Assembly (NCBI GenBank): GCA_938074325.1
Contig: CALJFZ010000021.1
Coordinates: 1 to 64,000 of the forward strand
DNA from: an uncultured Flavobacteriales bacterium
GTDB lineage: Bacteria > Bacteroidota > Bacteroidia > Flavobacteriales_D > Sanyastnellaceae
Reading direction: 5' to 3'
DNA length: 64,000 nucleotides
The position numbers and the translations under genes are program-made. The notes under the pieces were generated by a model. It had not been told where the DNA came from. It saw only the letters and a program-made list of their open reading frames with translations, and ran no database searches. Shown piece by piece: positions 10,167-20,047 of this stretch. The stretch's first letter is position 1. Every line of letters begins with the position of its first letter.

Positions 10167-11691
10167 GTCGGTGGTCCGAAAGGTCCTGACCCTCGTGGTC
10201 GTGGCTGCCTCGTTGCACTCCGCTTGGGCTCAAGCAGAATATACGGTTCTGCCAGGGGATACGTTTGCCCGCATCGCACGGGCCCACGACGTGACGCTCA
10301 CGGAATTGCGGGAGGCGAATCCCGGTCGGAGTGAGGCGCTCTCGCCGGGAGACATCGTGCGCATTCCTCAGCCCATGCAGCTCACGCGGGTGATGGGCTC
10401 AGTGGCATCGGGGAGCGCCCTAATGCACACCGTTGAGGCGGGCCAAACCTTGTACTCCATTTCCAAACTTCACGGAATTTCAGTCGAAGACCTGGAGGCG
10501 TGGAATCCATCTGCTGCGGCGGGATTAAGCATCGGAGACCAATTGGTCGTAGGCCCCGGAGAAGAAGCGGTTCTTGCGGAGGCAACGCCTACATCCTTAG
10601 GTGCGCCGGAAGAAATCTTGGGAGAATTGCCGAGGCTCCGGCAGGATACCTTGCGCACCCTGCTCATGTTGCCGTTTCTGCTCGAGGCTGATACAGTTGA
10701 AGGAGGAGGGTACAGCGCGAAGACCAACCGACTCCGTGAGATTTCGCTGGAATTCTTGCATGGAGCGCAGTGGGCGGCTCAGTTATTGAGTGATTCCGGT
10801 TACACCGTTTCGCTGCGCGTGGTGGATACCGAGCCCGATTCGTTGGGGGTGCACCTTTGGACTGAAGGCGATTTGGAGTGGGCAGATGTGGTGCTCGGGC
10901 CATTGCGCAAAGCACCGCTGGATTCAGTCAATGGGTTGCTCCGGCATTCCGTGGTTCCGCAGTGGGTGTTGACTCCCCAGGATCCTTCGGTTTGGGAAAA
11001 ACATCCCCTCGCGTTCAGCATGGGAGCAGTGCACGAACCCGGGATGCAAGCGTTGGGTGCTCTGGCCGCCCAACAGCACGATGGAGATACCGTGATGATG
11101 TTGGAAACCCGAGGAGTCGATGCTGCTTTAGAGCAAGCGTTTCGGGAAGGGTTCTTAGCCGCGGCTACGGACAGCACGCACTTGCAATCTGTACCCGCCA
11201 ACTCCCAGTTTGCCGACGGCTTGATTGCGGAACTGGACACATCAAAAGTCAACCCCATCGCCCTGCCTGCTGGCAAATCAGCGCAATCGCTTTACGCGTA
11301 CGTTCAAACGGAATTGCAACTCGCAGATTCATTCCCGGTTCACGTGTATGCGAATTCCGAGTCCCGGGAGTTTGATTTCTTGGAACGCCGTTACCTCAAC
11401 CGAGCGCATTACACCGTTCCGCTCCATACCCAGACCAAATGGAATGACGAGCAAGTGGCGGGGCAAATCGAATCCTTCCGCGAGGCGTACGCGACCGATC
11501 CGTCCATGTACGCTCTCATCGCGTTTGACGCGGTCATAGAAAGTGCGAGATGGCAAGGGTTGCCTTGGCCCATACCCGCCCAGGCGCATTATCAATTGGA
11601 TTGGCAATGGGATGCCACGAGGAAGCGGCATATCAACACCCACTGGTCGTTGGAGACCATGCGTGACGGAGCTTGGGTTCCGGTGGATTAA
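10150..11691 (+). CDS. Secreted LysM-domain protein with large C-terminal (possibly periplasmic-binding-like) domain
   Basis: Signal peptide ...VVVAASLHSAWAQ; two LysM motifs YTVLPGDTFARIARAHDVTLTELREANPG and HTVEAGQTLYSISKLHGISVEDLEAWNP. Confidence 0.85.
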   Translation: MDITLKSVVRKVLTLVVVAASLHSAWAQAEYTVLPGDTFARIARAHDVTLTELREANPGRSEALSPGDIVRIPQPMQLTRVMGSVASGSALMHTVEAGQTLYSISKLHGISVEDLEAWNPSAAAGLSIGDQLVVGPGEEAVLAEATPTSLGAPEEILGELPRLRQDTLRTLLMLPFLLEADTVEGGGYSAKTNRLREISLEFLHGAQWAAQLLSDSGYTVSLRVVDTEPDSLGVHLWTEGDLEWADVVLGPLRKAPLDSVNGLLRHSVVPQWVLTPQDPSVWEKHPLAFSMGAVHEPGMQALGALAAQQHDGDTVMMLETRGVDAALEQAFREGFLAAATDSTHLQSVPANSQFADGLIAELDTSKVNPIALPAGKSAQSLYAYVQTELQLADSFPVHVYANSESREFDFLERRYLNRAHYTVPLHTQTKWNDEQVAGQIESFREAYATDPSMYALIAFDAVIESARWQGLPWPIPAQAHYQLDWQWDATRKRHINTHWSLETMRDGAWVPVD

Positions 11692-12347
11692 ATCCGGTTG
11701 TCGACGATGTTCACACCCGGGAACTTTGCCGGGTCAAAAGTGAAGGTGTTGGTAGGAACCTCGGCCTGGGGCTTGAATGAACCGACATCGTAGGTGACAT
11801 CCGTGCCTTCGCGGCCTTTCACAATAGCCCTTCGAAGTTCGAGGTCTTTCTCGCTGATGTAGAGTTGGATGGTGTGAAAGGGCTTGTCGTCACCAGCGAG
11901 GGGGTAGAGGTTGATCTGGGTCAATTCCTCGCCATTCACCGTCGCGGTTCCCTTCCATTCGTTTTTGAAGTCGTCTTCCCAAATGGTGAAGAGCTTGGAT
12001 GGGTCCATTCCATCTTCTGCCATCATCTCGGCGTCGTCTACGTAACAATCGTTCACAGCAGGCTCGTAGGTCCAGATGGTGACGCCGTCGGAAATGATGA
12101 GGTAGTCGCCGATGTCCAGGCTGTATTTGCTGCCATCGACGTATATGGTTCCGGATTGAGTGGCCTCGAAGTCGGAGACCTTATCCACCATGGTCGATGT
12201 GTACGTGGCTTCGATGGAACCGTAGGATTTGGCCTGTTCGCTCAACTTGCTCAACAGGGCATTTGCGTCCTGTGCCCATCCCCAAGTCGCAAAACCCAGG
12301 GTCAACGTTGCGGCAACAATAACTTTCATGGTGCGAAGATGCTTCAT
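11688..12347 (-). CDS. lolA: LolA-like outer-membrane lipoprotein carrier protein
   Basis: Signal peptide; IEATYTSTMVDKVSDFEATQSGTIYVDGSKYSLDIGDYLIISDGVTIWTYEP pattern; downstream of ftsK with 4-bp ATGA overlap. Confidence 0.8.
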   Translation of the reverse strand: MKHLRTMKVIVAATLTLGFATWGWAQDANALLSKLSEQAKSYGSIEATYTSTMVDKVSDFEATQSGTIYVDGSKYSLDIGDYLIISDGVTIWTYEPAVNDCYVDDAEMMAEDGMDPSKLFTIWEDDFKNEWKGTATVNGEELTQINLYPLAGDDKPFHTIQLYISEKDLELRRAIVKGREGTDVTYDVGSFKPQAEVPTNTFTFDPAKFPGVNIVDNRI

Positions 12348-14887
12348 GCATCTCCCTTCTGCAACATCTGTTCCAAACTCATTTCATCGGGCACGAGCAC
12401 TTTGCGTGCTTTTGATCCTTCAAAAGGACCAATGATGCCTGCGTCTTCGAGTTGGTCGATGATGCGGCCGGCACGGTTGTAGCCGACTTTGAGTTTGCGT
12501 TGGAGCAAGGAGGTGGAGCCCTGTTGGTGCATGACGATGACCCGAGCAGCTTCTTCGAACATGTCGTCGCGTTCGTCGTCGCTGATGTGGCCTGATTCCC
12601 CGTTTCCGCCCTCGGGTGTGTATTCTGGCAGTAAGAATGCGTCGGGGTAGCCTTGTTGGCTTCCGATGAATTCACAGATTTCCTCCACTTCTGGCGTGTC
12701 GACAAACCCGCATTGGATGCGAATGAGGTCGTTACCCGTGCTGAGGAGCATGTCACCGCGGCCGATGAGCTGGTCGGCACCGCCAGCGTCCAAAATGGTG
12801 CGGGAGTCGATTTTGGATGTGACACGGAACGCAATGCGGGCCGGGAAGTTGGCCTTGATGGTTCCCGTTATGATGTTGACCGAAGGCCGCTGGGTCGCAA
12901 TGATGAGGTGAATGCCAATGGCACGGGCCAACTGCGCCAATCGGGCGATCGGCGTTTCCACTTCTTTGCCCGCCGTCATGATGAGGTCGGCAAATTCGTC
13001 CACCACGAGCACGATGTAGGGGAGGTAGCGGTGGCCTTCCTCTGGATTCAGTCGTCGCCGAATGAATTTCTTGTTGTATTCGGCGATATTCCGGCATTGC
13101 GCATCCTTGAGCAGGTCGTACCGCTGGTCCATCTCGATGCACAAGGAATTCAATGTGGCAACGACTTTGGAGGTATCGGTGATGATGGCCTCTTCCGAGT
13201 CGGGCAGCTTGGCGAGGTAGTGGCGCTCGATGTGGTTGAACAACGTCAATTCCACTTTTTTCGGGTCCACGAGTACAAACTTCAGTTGGGCAGGGTGCTT
13301 GCGGTAGAGCAGGCTGACCAACATGGCATTCAGCCCCACGGATTTACCCTGGCCGGTGGCACCGGCCATGAGGAGGTGAGGCATTTTGGCCAAATCGAAG
13401 ACAAACGTTTCGTTGGAAATGGTCTTGCCAATGGCAATTGGAAGCGCGGCGTCGGAGCTATTGAATTTGTCAGAAGCAATGAGCGCGCGCATCGAAACGA
13501 TGTCGGGATTGGAGTTCGGTACTTCAATCCCGATGGTGCCACGGCCTGGGATGGGCGCGATGATGCGAATGCCCAAAGCGGCCAAGCTCAACGCGATGTC
13601 ATCCTCTAGGTTCTTGATTTTCGAAATGCGAATCCCCGGTGCCGGTACGATTTCGTACAGCGTCACGGTTGGTCCGACTTCTGCGGTGATGCTTGAAACC
13701 TCGATGCTGAAGTTGCGCAAGGTCTCGATGATGCGGGTCTTGTTGGCATCCAATTCTTCCTCGGTGACCTTGACCTTGCCGTCGCCGTGCTGAACAAGCA
13801 AGTCGATGTTGGGCAGCTCAAATCGACTCAAGTCCAAAGTCGGGTCGTACTCGCCGAAATCCTGGACCTTTTTGTCAATTTCATCACCGGATAACTGGGT
13901 TTCTTCGTCGACTTGCTTCACCTCGAACGTGATTCCGTCGGTTTCCGATTTGGGCTCAGCAGCAGGCGTTGGCGGAGCAGGGGCCAAGGGTGGTGCAGGC
14001 GGCAACGGTTCCTGTGCTGGTTCTGGTTCAGGGGGGGCTGGTGAGGTCTCCTGTTGGATGTCTTCCAACAGTTCATCCAAAACTGCATCCGAGGCATCGT
14101 CTGCATCGAAAATCCCTTCATCTTCGGCAGCTGGCTCATCCACGATCTCAACGGAATCCGTTTCAGGCTGCGTGGTTTTCCAGACCTCCGCTTCTCCGTC
14201 TTCCGAAACGAACCAATTTTTGAGGCTTGCTACTGAAATCGAGGGGAGGGTAATGTTGCCGAATGCCGGCTGCAGGTGGTACGCCGCAATGGCGGCGAGT
14301 ACCGTGCCGAGGGTCAGTCCGCTGCCGAGGGTACCGAGGTAGAGCAAGCCGAGGTCCGTGGTGAATTGGCCCGTCGCCCCGATCCAATGGTCCCATGCGC
14401 TGTTTCCCCAATTGTCTGACAACGTAGCGGCATATCCGCTGACCCATGGGGTGAAGATGCCCCAGAAGAATGCGTAGCGCAAGGCAGCCCAATGCGAGCC
14501 GATTGCATGTTGGGTAATCAACGACCAACTCCAGCGCGCCAGAAGCAATGGCAAGGATAACGCTCCGAGACCCAGCCCTTGGCGTCCCAACCAAAACGCG
14601 AAATGCGCACCGCCGCCGCCGAGCCAGTTGTGGTAGGGTTCGCGGCTCGCCTCTGCAGACGAACCGGATAAACCTTCTGCTACAAGCGCATAATCGCTGG
14701 CGCCCGTAAAGAGGCCGGAGACCAAGGCCACCACCATGAACAAAGAGCTAGCGAGCAACAGCACACCGGAGGCTGCTTTGACCCGCGGATCAACGCCCCA
14801 TGTTTTCACCGCTTGAATGAAGAGGCGTGCTTTGCTTGGTTTGGTAGGCTTTTTTTTCGGCGTAGCTTTCGCTTTGGATGTGGGCAT
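12344..14887 (-). CDS. ftsK: DNA translocase FtsK/SpoIIIE
   Basis: N-terminal TM segments, Pro-rich linker, PHLLMAGATGQGKSVGLNAM P-loop, VDEFADLI, ATQRPSVNIITGTIKANFPARIAFRV, C-terminal gamma domain. ATG at 14887 (MPTSKAKATPKKK). Confidence 0.95.
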   Translation of the reverse strand: MPTSKAKATPKKKPTKPSKARLFIQAVKTWGVDPRVKAASGVLLLASSLFMVVALVSGLFTGASDYALVAEGLSGSSAEASREPYHNWLGGGGAHFAFWLGRQGLGLGALSLPLLLARWSWSLITQHAIGSHWAALRYAFFWGIFTPWVSGYAATLSDNWGNSAWDHWIGATGQFTTDLGLLYLGTLGSGLTLGTVLAAIAAYHLQPAFGNITLPSISVASLKNWFVSEDGEAEVWKTTQPETDSVEIVDEPAAEDEGIFDADDASDAVLDELLEDIQQETSPAPPEPEPAQEPLPPAPPLAPAPPTPAAEPKSETDGITFEVKQVDEETQLSGDEIDKKVQDFGEYDPTLDLSRFELPNIDLLVQHGDGKVKVTEEELDANKTRIIETLRNFSIEVSSITAEVGPTVTLYEIVPAPGIRISKIKNLEDDIALSLAALGIRIIAPIPGRGTIGIEVPNSNPDIVSMRALIASDKFNSSDAALPIAIGKTISNETFVFDLAKMPHLLMAGATGQGKSVGLNAMLVSLLYRKHPAQLKFVLVDPKKVELTLFNHIERHYLAKLPDSEEAIITDTSKVVATLNSLCIEMDQRYDLLKDAQCRNIAEYNKKFIRRRLNPEEGHRYLPYIVLVVDEFADLIMTAGKEVETPIARLAQLARAIGIHLIIATQRPSVNIITGTIKANFPARIAFRVTSKIDSRTILDAGGADQLIGRGDMLLSTGNDLIRIQCGFVDTPEVEEICEFIGSQQGYPDAFLLPEYTPEGGNGESGHISDDERDDMFEEAARVIVMHQQGSTSLLQRKLKVGYNRAGRIIDQLEDAGIIGPFEGSKARKVLVPDEMSLEQMLQKGDA

Positions 14888-14993
14888 GGCGGGTCGGACC
14901 TTGAAGCAAATAAAGCTAAGGCCCGAAAGGCCCGGCAGACGTGGGAAGGAGGGTAGCTTTTCCACGTTGAATTGTTGGGTTTGGCAAAACCCC

Positions 14994-15023
14994 TTGTAAG
15001 GTCGTCAGGATTGGTTATATTTG
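14994..15023 (+). promoter_or_regulatory. Bacteroidota-type promoter for rpmG
   Basis: TTG (14994-14996), 19-bp spacer, TATATTTG (15016-15023), an exact match to the TAnnTTTG -7 element, 19 bp before the rpmG ATG. Confidence 0.6.
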
Positions 15024-15041
15024 CACTCCAATTTTCGAAAG

Positions 15042-15224
15042 ATGGCCAAGAAAGGCAACCGCGTACAAGTGATTTTGGAGTGCACAGAGCACAAAGGCTC
15101 TGGCATGCCCGGAACTTCCCGTTACATCACAACCAAGAACCGGAAGAACACTCCGGATCGTATCGAATTGAAGAAGTTCAACCCGGTGTTGCGCAAGTAC
15201 ACCCTCCACAAAGAGATTAAATAA
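15042..15224 (+). CDS. rpmG: 50S ribosomal protein L33
   Basis: [60 protein letters not shown]. Confidence 0.95.
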   Translation: MAKKGNRVQVILECTEHKGSGMPGTSRYITTKNRKNTPDRIELKKFNPVLRKYTLHKEIK

Positions 15225-15232
15225 ACTGAGCC

Positions 15233-15388
15233 ATGGCAAAGAAGACAGTAGCATCGCTCCAGACTGGTGGAGGTAAGCAGCACACGAAAGTGATCAAGAT
15301 GGTACGCAGCGCTAAGACTGGTGCCTTCACTTTCCGTGAGGAAGTCGTACACAACGACGACGTAAAAGCTTGGTTGGACCGCGACTGA
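15233..15388 (+). CDS. DUF4295 family small basic protein
   Basis: 51 aa MAKKTVASLQTGGGKQHTKVIKMVRSAKTGAFTFREEVVHNDDVKAWLDRD; typical Bacteroidota neighbour of L33 and ftsY; below the ORF-track length cutoff. Confidence 0.88.
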   Translation: MAKKTVASLQTGGGKQHTKVIKMVRSAKTGAFTFREEVVHNDDVKAWLDRD

Positions 15389-15410
15389 TCGCGCTCCAAC
15401 GCACAGAATT

Positions 15411-15443
15411 GGGCCGCACTCCATTGGAGACGGCCCTTTTTTT
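15411..15443 (+). terminator. Rho-independent terminator between DUF4295 and ftsY
   Basis: gggccg-ca-ctcc-att-ggag-a-cggccc hairpin followed by ttttttt. Confidence 0.75.
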
Positions 15444-15464
15444 ATCCCTTAACTTTCGCAGAGC

Positions 15465-16439
15465 ATGAGTTTTTTCAAGCGCATATTTTCCGGAAAACAG
15501 AAGGAAAGCCTGGACAGCGGGCTCGAGAAATCACGCACCAACGTCTTCCAAAAGCTTTCGAAGGTGTTCACCGGCCGCCGCCGCGTGGACGAGGACTTGA
15601 TGGATGAATTGGAGGAGGCGTTGATCACCGCGGATGTCGGGGTGGACACCACCATGAAAATCCTTGGTCGGCTGCGCAAGCGGGCACGTTTTGAAGCGTA
15701 TGCGGAGGTCGATGAGCTCTACGCTATGCTTCGTGAGGAGATCGGTGGACTGTTTTCAGAAAGTGAACAGCCTTCTGCAGGTGTGGCCTTGTCGGATTCC
15801 GACCAACCCCATGTCATTATGGTGGTGGGTGTCAACGGTGTAGGGAAGACGACGTCCATCGGTAAGTTGGCTTGGCGGTACAAGCAAGCCGGTAAGCGTG
15901 TATTGCTCGGTGCCGCGGATACATTCCGTGCTGCGGCCATCGACCAACTCAAAATCTGGTCAGAGCGCGCTGGAGTGGACATCATTGCCCAGCATATGGG
16001 CGCTGATCCCGCAGCGGTCGCATTCGATACATTGGAGGCCGCGGTCGCCCGCAATTCAGAGGTGGTCATCATTGATACCGCCGGACGCTTGCACAACAAG
16101 CGCGGACTGATGGAGGAATTAACCAAAATTCGCCGGGTCATGGATCGGATTATCCCGGGCGCTCCGCACGAGGTACTTTTGGTTTTGGACGGTTCGACAG
16201 GACAGAATGCAGTGGAACAGGCGAAGCATTTTACCTCTGCAACGGACGTGACTGGATTGGTCTTGACCAAGCTGGACGGCACAGCGAAAGGGGGAGTCGT
16301 CCTTGCGATTTCCGATCAATTGAGCATCCCCGTGCGCTTCATAGGCATCGGTGAGAAGATGGAGGACTTGCAGGATTTCCAAGTGATGGAATTCATCGAT
16401 AGCTTGCTTCCCGCTGACTGGGACGGACAAAACGCCTGA
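15465..16439 (+). CDS. ftsY: Signal recognition particle receptor FtsY
   Basis: SRP GTPase motifs GVNGVGKTTSIGKLA, DTFRAAAIDQLKIW, DTAGRLHNK, TKLDGTAKGG. Confidence 0.96.
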   Translation: MSFFKRIFSGKQKESLDSGLEKSRTNVFQKLSKVFTGRRRVDEDLMDELEEALITADVGVDTTMKILGRLRKRARFEAYAEVDELYAMLREEIGGLFSESEQPSAGVALSDSDQPHVIMVVGVNGVGKTTSIGKLAWRYKQAGKRVLLGAADTFRAAAIDQLKIWSERAGVDIIAQHMGADPAAVAFDTLEAAVARNSEVVIIDTAGRLHNKRGLMEELTKIRRVMDRIIPGAPHEVLLVLDGSTGQNAVEQAKHFTSATDVTGLVLTKLDGTAKGGVVLAISDQLSIPVRFIGIGEKMEDLQDFQVMEFIDSLLPADWDGQNA

Positions 16440-16444
16440 ATACC

Positions 16445-17758
16445 ATGAGAACCCGATCGACAAAACCGCGCAAAGTCAATGTGGTGACTTTGGGTTGCGC
16501 AAAAAATATTTACGACTCGGAGGTCCTGATGGGGCAACTTCGAGCCAACGAATTTGAGGTTGAGCACGAATCCAAAGCAGATGATGCAGGCATTGTCATC
16601 GTCAACACGTGCGGATTCATCGAAAGCGCCAAGCAAGAAAGCATCGACACGATCATCCAGTTTTCGGAGGCTAAAAAGGCCGGGTATGTAGACCGTGTCT
16701 ATGTTACTGGTTGCTTGTCTGAACGCTACAAAGACGAATTGCAAGAAGGCATTCCTGAGGTGGATGCCTGGTTCGGTACGCGCGACTTGCCGCGCTTGCT
16801 CAAAACCCTGCGGGCGGACTACAAAAAGCAATTGGTCGGGGAGCGGTTGCTCACGACTCCAGCACACTATGCATACCTCAAGATTGCGGAAGGATGCGAT
16901 CGTCCGTGTGCGTTTTGTGCCATCCCGCTCATGCGGGGTAAGCACGTGTCCACGCCGATGGAGGACTTGGTCGCACATGCACAGTCGCTAGCGGCCAACG
17001 GTTCGCGGGAATTGATCCTGATCGCTCAGGACTTGACGTACTACGGCCTCGACATTTACAAGAAGCGCAAGTTGGCTGAATTGGTTGACCGGTTGAGCGA
17101 TGTGGAAGGCATCGATTGGATTCGACTGCATTACGCATTCCCTACAGGCTTCCCCATGGATGTACTCGATGTCATGGCCAAAAAGCCAAACGTCTGCAAC
17201 TACCTGGACATGCCGTTGCAGCACGCTTCGGATGACATGCTGCGCGCCATGCGACGGGGCATCACCCAAGAAAAAATGGACCGCCTCATCGGCGACATCC
17301 GTGACCGCGTGCCGGAGATTGCGCTGAGAACGACCTTGATTTGCGGATTCCCAGGCGAAACGCAAGCGCACCACGAAGACATGCTGCGCTGGACAGAGCG
17401 AATGCGGTTTGAGCGCGTCGGTTGCTTTACCTACTCACACGAGGAGAACACCCATGCCTACACCATGCAGGACGATGTGCCCGAGGAGGTGAAAAAGCAA
17501 CGCGTTGAAGAAATCATGACCCAGCAGGCCGGTATTTCGTTCGAGTTGAACCAAAAGTTTGTGGGTACCCAACAACGCGTGCTGATCGACCGCATCGAAG
17601 ACGGCGAATGGGTGGGACGCACCGAATGGGATTCTCCCGACGTGGATAACGAGGTGCGCATTCAAACGCCGGACGACGTCCACTTGCGCATTGGCGATTT
17701 CGTGGACGTGAGCATCGAGTCGGCTTCTGAATTTGACCTGCATGGAAAACTGGCGTGA
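16445..17758 (+). CDS. rimO: Ribosomal protein S12 methylthiotransferase RimO
   Basis: VTLGCAKNIYDSEVLMGQL, radical-SAM CDRPCAFCAIPLMRG, C-terminal TRAM-like domain. Confidence 0.95.
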   Translation: MRTRSTKPRKVNVVTLGCAKNIYDSEVLMGQLRANEFEVEHESKADDAGIVIVNTCGFIESAKQESIDTIIQFSEAKKAGYVDRVYVTGCLSERYKDELQEGIPEVDAWFGTRDLPRLLKTLRADYKKQLVGERLLTTPAHYAYLKIAEGCDRPCAFCAIPLMRGKHVSTPMEDLVAHAQSLAANGSRELILIAQDLTYYGLDIYKKRKLAELVDRLSDVEGIDWIRLHYAFPTGFPMDVLDVMAKKPNVCNYLDMPLQHASDDMLRAMRRGITQEKMDRLIGDIRDRVPEIALRTTLICGFPGETQAHHEDMLRWTERMRFERVGCFTYSHEENTHAYTMQDDVPEEVKKQRVEEIMTQQAGISFELNQKFVGTQQRVLIDRIEDGEWVGRTEWDSPDVDNEVRIQTPDDVHLRIGDFVDVSIESASEFDLHGKLA

Positions 17759-18356
17759 CTGCACGTACCCTGTGATGGAGCGGTTTCTCACCGTTCAAGG
17801 GGAGGGCGCATACACCGGTGCAGCGGCTTGGTTCATCCGATTGGGAGGATGTGATGTGGGATGCGCTTGGTGCGATGTGAAGGAGAGTTGGGACGTTGAT
17901 GCCCATCCACGTGTGGAGGCCGGTGCTTTGGTGGATGAAGCGGTCGCATCCGGAGCGCCGATCTGTGTCATCACAGGGGGCGAGCCCGCTATGCACGACT
18001 TGGTCGCACTCACCGCTGGCCTGCAAGACGCAGGCATTCGCACGCACATCGAAACGTCAGGGACGCACCCATTGACAGGCGCATGGGATTGGGTCACCTT
18101 TTCGCCCAAGCGATTCAAAGCGCCTTTGGACGGTATTTACACCCGAACCGATGAGTTGAAAGTCATTGTGGTGAACCGGAAAGACCTGGAGTGGGGCCAA
18201 GCACATGCGGGCAAGATGTCCAAAGGGGTCCGACTTTATTTCCAACCAGAATGGGACCGAAGGGACCAAGTGCTCACTTACACAGTAGAGTACGTGCAAG
18301 CCCATCCAGAGTGGCGGATCAGTTTGCAGACCCACAAGTATTTGGGCTTGCCTTGA
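17742..18356 (+). CDS. queE: 7-carboxy-7-deazaguanine synthase QueE
   Basis: FLTVQGEGAYTGAAAWFIRLGGCDVGCAWCDVKESW, TGGEPAMHDL, ETSGT; overlaps the rimO 3' end. Confidence 0.9.
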   Translation: MENWRDCTYPVMERFLTVQGEGAYTGAAAWFIRLGGCDVGCAWCDVKESWDVDAHPRVEAGALVDEAVASGAPICVITGGEPAMHDLVALTAGLQDAGIRTHIETSGTHPLTGAWDWVTFSPKRFKAPLDGIYTRTDELKVIVVNRKDLEWGQAHAGKMSKGVRLYFQPEWDRRDQVLTYTVEYVQAHPEWRISLQTHKYLGLP

Positions 18357-18362
18357 GGCGGG

Positions 18363-19421
18363 TCAGTTGACCAACCGCAATTTCAAAGTTGCTGACTTCG
18401 GCTGCGAACGACAGCACAGAATCATTCCTGCAGCCTTTTCCTTTTCGGTCAATCCGCTGATTCCATAGGGCTGGACTTCACCCTCTAAAACCTGCGCTTG
18501 ACAAGACAGACAAATGCCACCGCTGCAACTGCTCGGCACTTGGACATTCGCGGTTGTGGCCGCCTGGAGGATGCTTTGGCCTTCGCCGTGCATGGTGAAC
18601 GACTCGGAGCCGCTGTCCTGTTCGATTTCCAAGGTGCATTGCGGTCGTTCGGCCTTTTCCGCAACTGCGTGGGTAACCCGTGATTCGTGGCTCAAGGGGC
18701 GATTGGTGAAATGCTCCGTGTGCCGCTGCGCCATCGAAACATTCAATACATCAAGGCCGCGGTGTACCTCTTCCATCATGCCGTGCGGGGCGCAAATCAA
18801 GAAGGTGCTGTTCGCCAAATCCGGATGGGGCTTAAGCCATTGGACAATCCGCTGCCGGGTGATACGGCCGGCAATGGGATTGGCGTGGTTTTGCGATTCC
18901 GTGTACAGTTGGTACACCGAACAATTCGGGTGCTTTCGCAGAGTATCCAATTCCTTCTTGAACAATCGCCGGCGTTCGGATCGGGAGCTTTGGTACAAGG
19001 TGAATCGATGCCCAACTTCGCTTGAAAGCGCCCGGTGCATGCAGCTGATGATGGGCGACATTCCAACACCCCCGGCAAACGCAATGAAATGCTGGGGCTC
19101 ACGGTCCCATTCGGGTTTCCAAAGCACATTTCCGAAGTCCATCATGTCCAGGACGTCTCCGGGCTGTAGTTGGGTGTGAAAGAACCGGCTTGCTTCTCCG
19201 CCTCGCACATTCTTAACGATGAACTCCAGTCCTTCGCGGTCTTGGTGGGCGACGGAATAGGTGCGGCGCAATCGGTCTGCTGTGGGCAGTGAGAATGTCA
19301 CATATCCACCTGCAAGGTTCTGTTGCAATGCAGCATTTGGCTCCACGGGTTCGATGCGCACGCGGACGGCCTCAGGCCCTTCCCTCCGAATGCTTTGGAC
19401 TTCCCATTTTGCGCTCTGCAT
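18363..19421 (-). CDS. Ferredoxin-NAD(P)H reductase-like flavoprotein with C-terminal 2Fe-2S ferredoxin domain (PaaE-like)
   Basis: RRTYSVAH FAD motif, GGVGMSPIISCM NAD motif, VPSSCSGGICLSCQAQVLEG...CC plant-type 2Fe-2S cluster. Confidence 0.85.
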   Translation of the reverse strand: MQSAKWEVQSIRREGPEAVRVRIEPVEPNAALQQNLAGGYVTFSLPTADRLRRTYSVAHQDREGLEFIVKNVRGGEASRFFHTQLQPGDVLDMMDFGNVLWKPEWDREPQHFIAFAGGVGMSPIISCMHRALSSEVGHRFTLYQSSRSERRRLFKKELDTLRKHPNCSVYQLYTESQNHANPIAGRITRQRIVQWLKPHPDLANSTFLICAPHGMMEEVHRGLDVLNVSMAQRHTEHFTNRPLSHESRVTHAVAEKAERPQCTLEIEQDSGSESFTMHGEGQSILQAATTANVQVPSSCSGGICLSCQAQVLEGEVQPYGISGLTEKEKAAGMILCCRSQPKSATLKLRLVN

Positions 19422-19513
19422 ACCCCTTCAATTTTCGAAAGGCCATAAAAGTTCGCAGAGAAGTGGAAAATCGCAAGCCGGCGTCCACGAAGGCGTTGGG
19501 ACTGGGCGTGGGC

Positions 19514-20047
19514 TTATTCGGAGCTCCGGTTCAAGCGCTGAAGCAAAGCGGCCAAACCGATCTTATCAATCGGTTCATAGCCAGGCGGAAGGTCAAAGTG
19601 CTTTCGGCTCCATGAACTGCGGTGCGCGGGACGCGATGCAACAAGGACCAAGGTGTATTGCACCGGGCCATCTGTAACGGCGACCTGCCCTGCTGAAGCA
19701 CCTTCGGCCCAAGGATAAGGCGGCATTCCCCAAGGAAGCGCCTCTGCAACCACAGGCGCGCATCGCTCTTCCAATTCAACGGCGTTCCCAAGGAAGTGAA
19801 ACAGGATGTGGTAGCGGTCAGCGCCGTGCCGGCCCATCCAAATCCGTTCAAAGCTGGTTCCTTGCTCGAGGATTCGCCAATGCACGCCATCCGTTTCGTA
19901 TTGGACAGATTGCGGGATGTAATCCCAATCGCCTGCTTTGACATCCTCCGCCTCTACGGTGAATTCGGCCGTTCCGCTCCATTCGCTCTGTCCAAGCGCC
20001 AGGGTGTTGGCTGCGGCTACGGCAAGGATGAAGAACAGGTGTTTCAT
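19514..20047 (-). CDS. Secreted hypothetical protein
   Basis: Signal peptide MKHLFFILAVAAANTLALGQ; ATG overlaps the E1 gene stop by 1 bp. Confidence 0.7.
   Translation of the reverse strand: MKHLFFILAVAAANTLALGQSEWSGTAEFTVEAEDVKAGDWDYIPQSVQYETDGVHWRILEQGTSFERIWMGRHGADRYHILFHFLGNAVELEERCAPVVAEALPWGMPPYPWAEGASAGQVAVTDGPVQYTLVLVASRPAHRSSWSRKHFDLPPGYEPIDKIGLAALLQRLNRSSE

Noticed and set aside
12653-13609. 318-aa + strand ORF
   Set aside because: Fully antisense to conserved ftsK motor domain; no domain signature.
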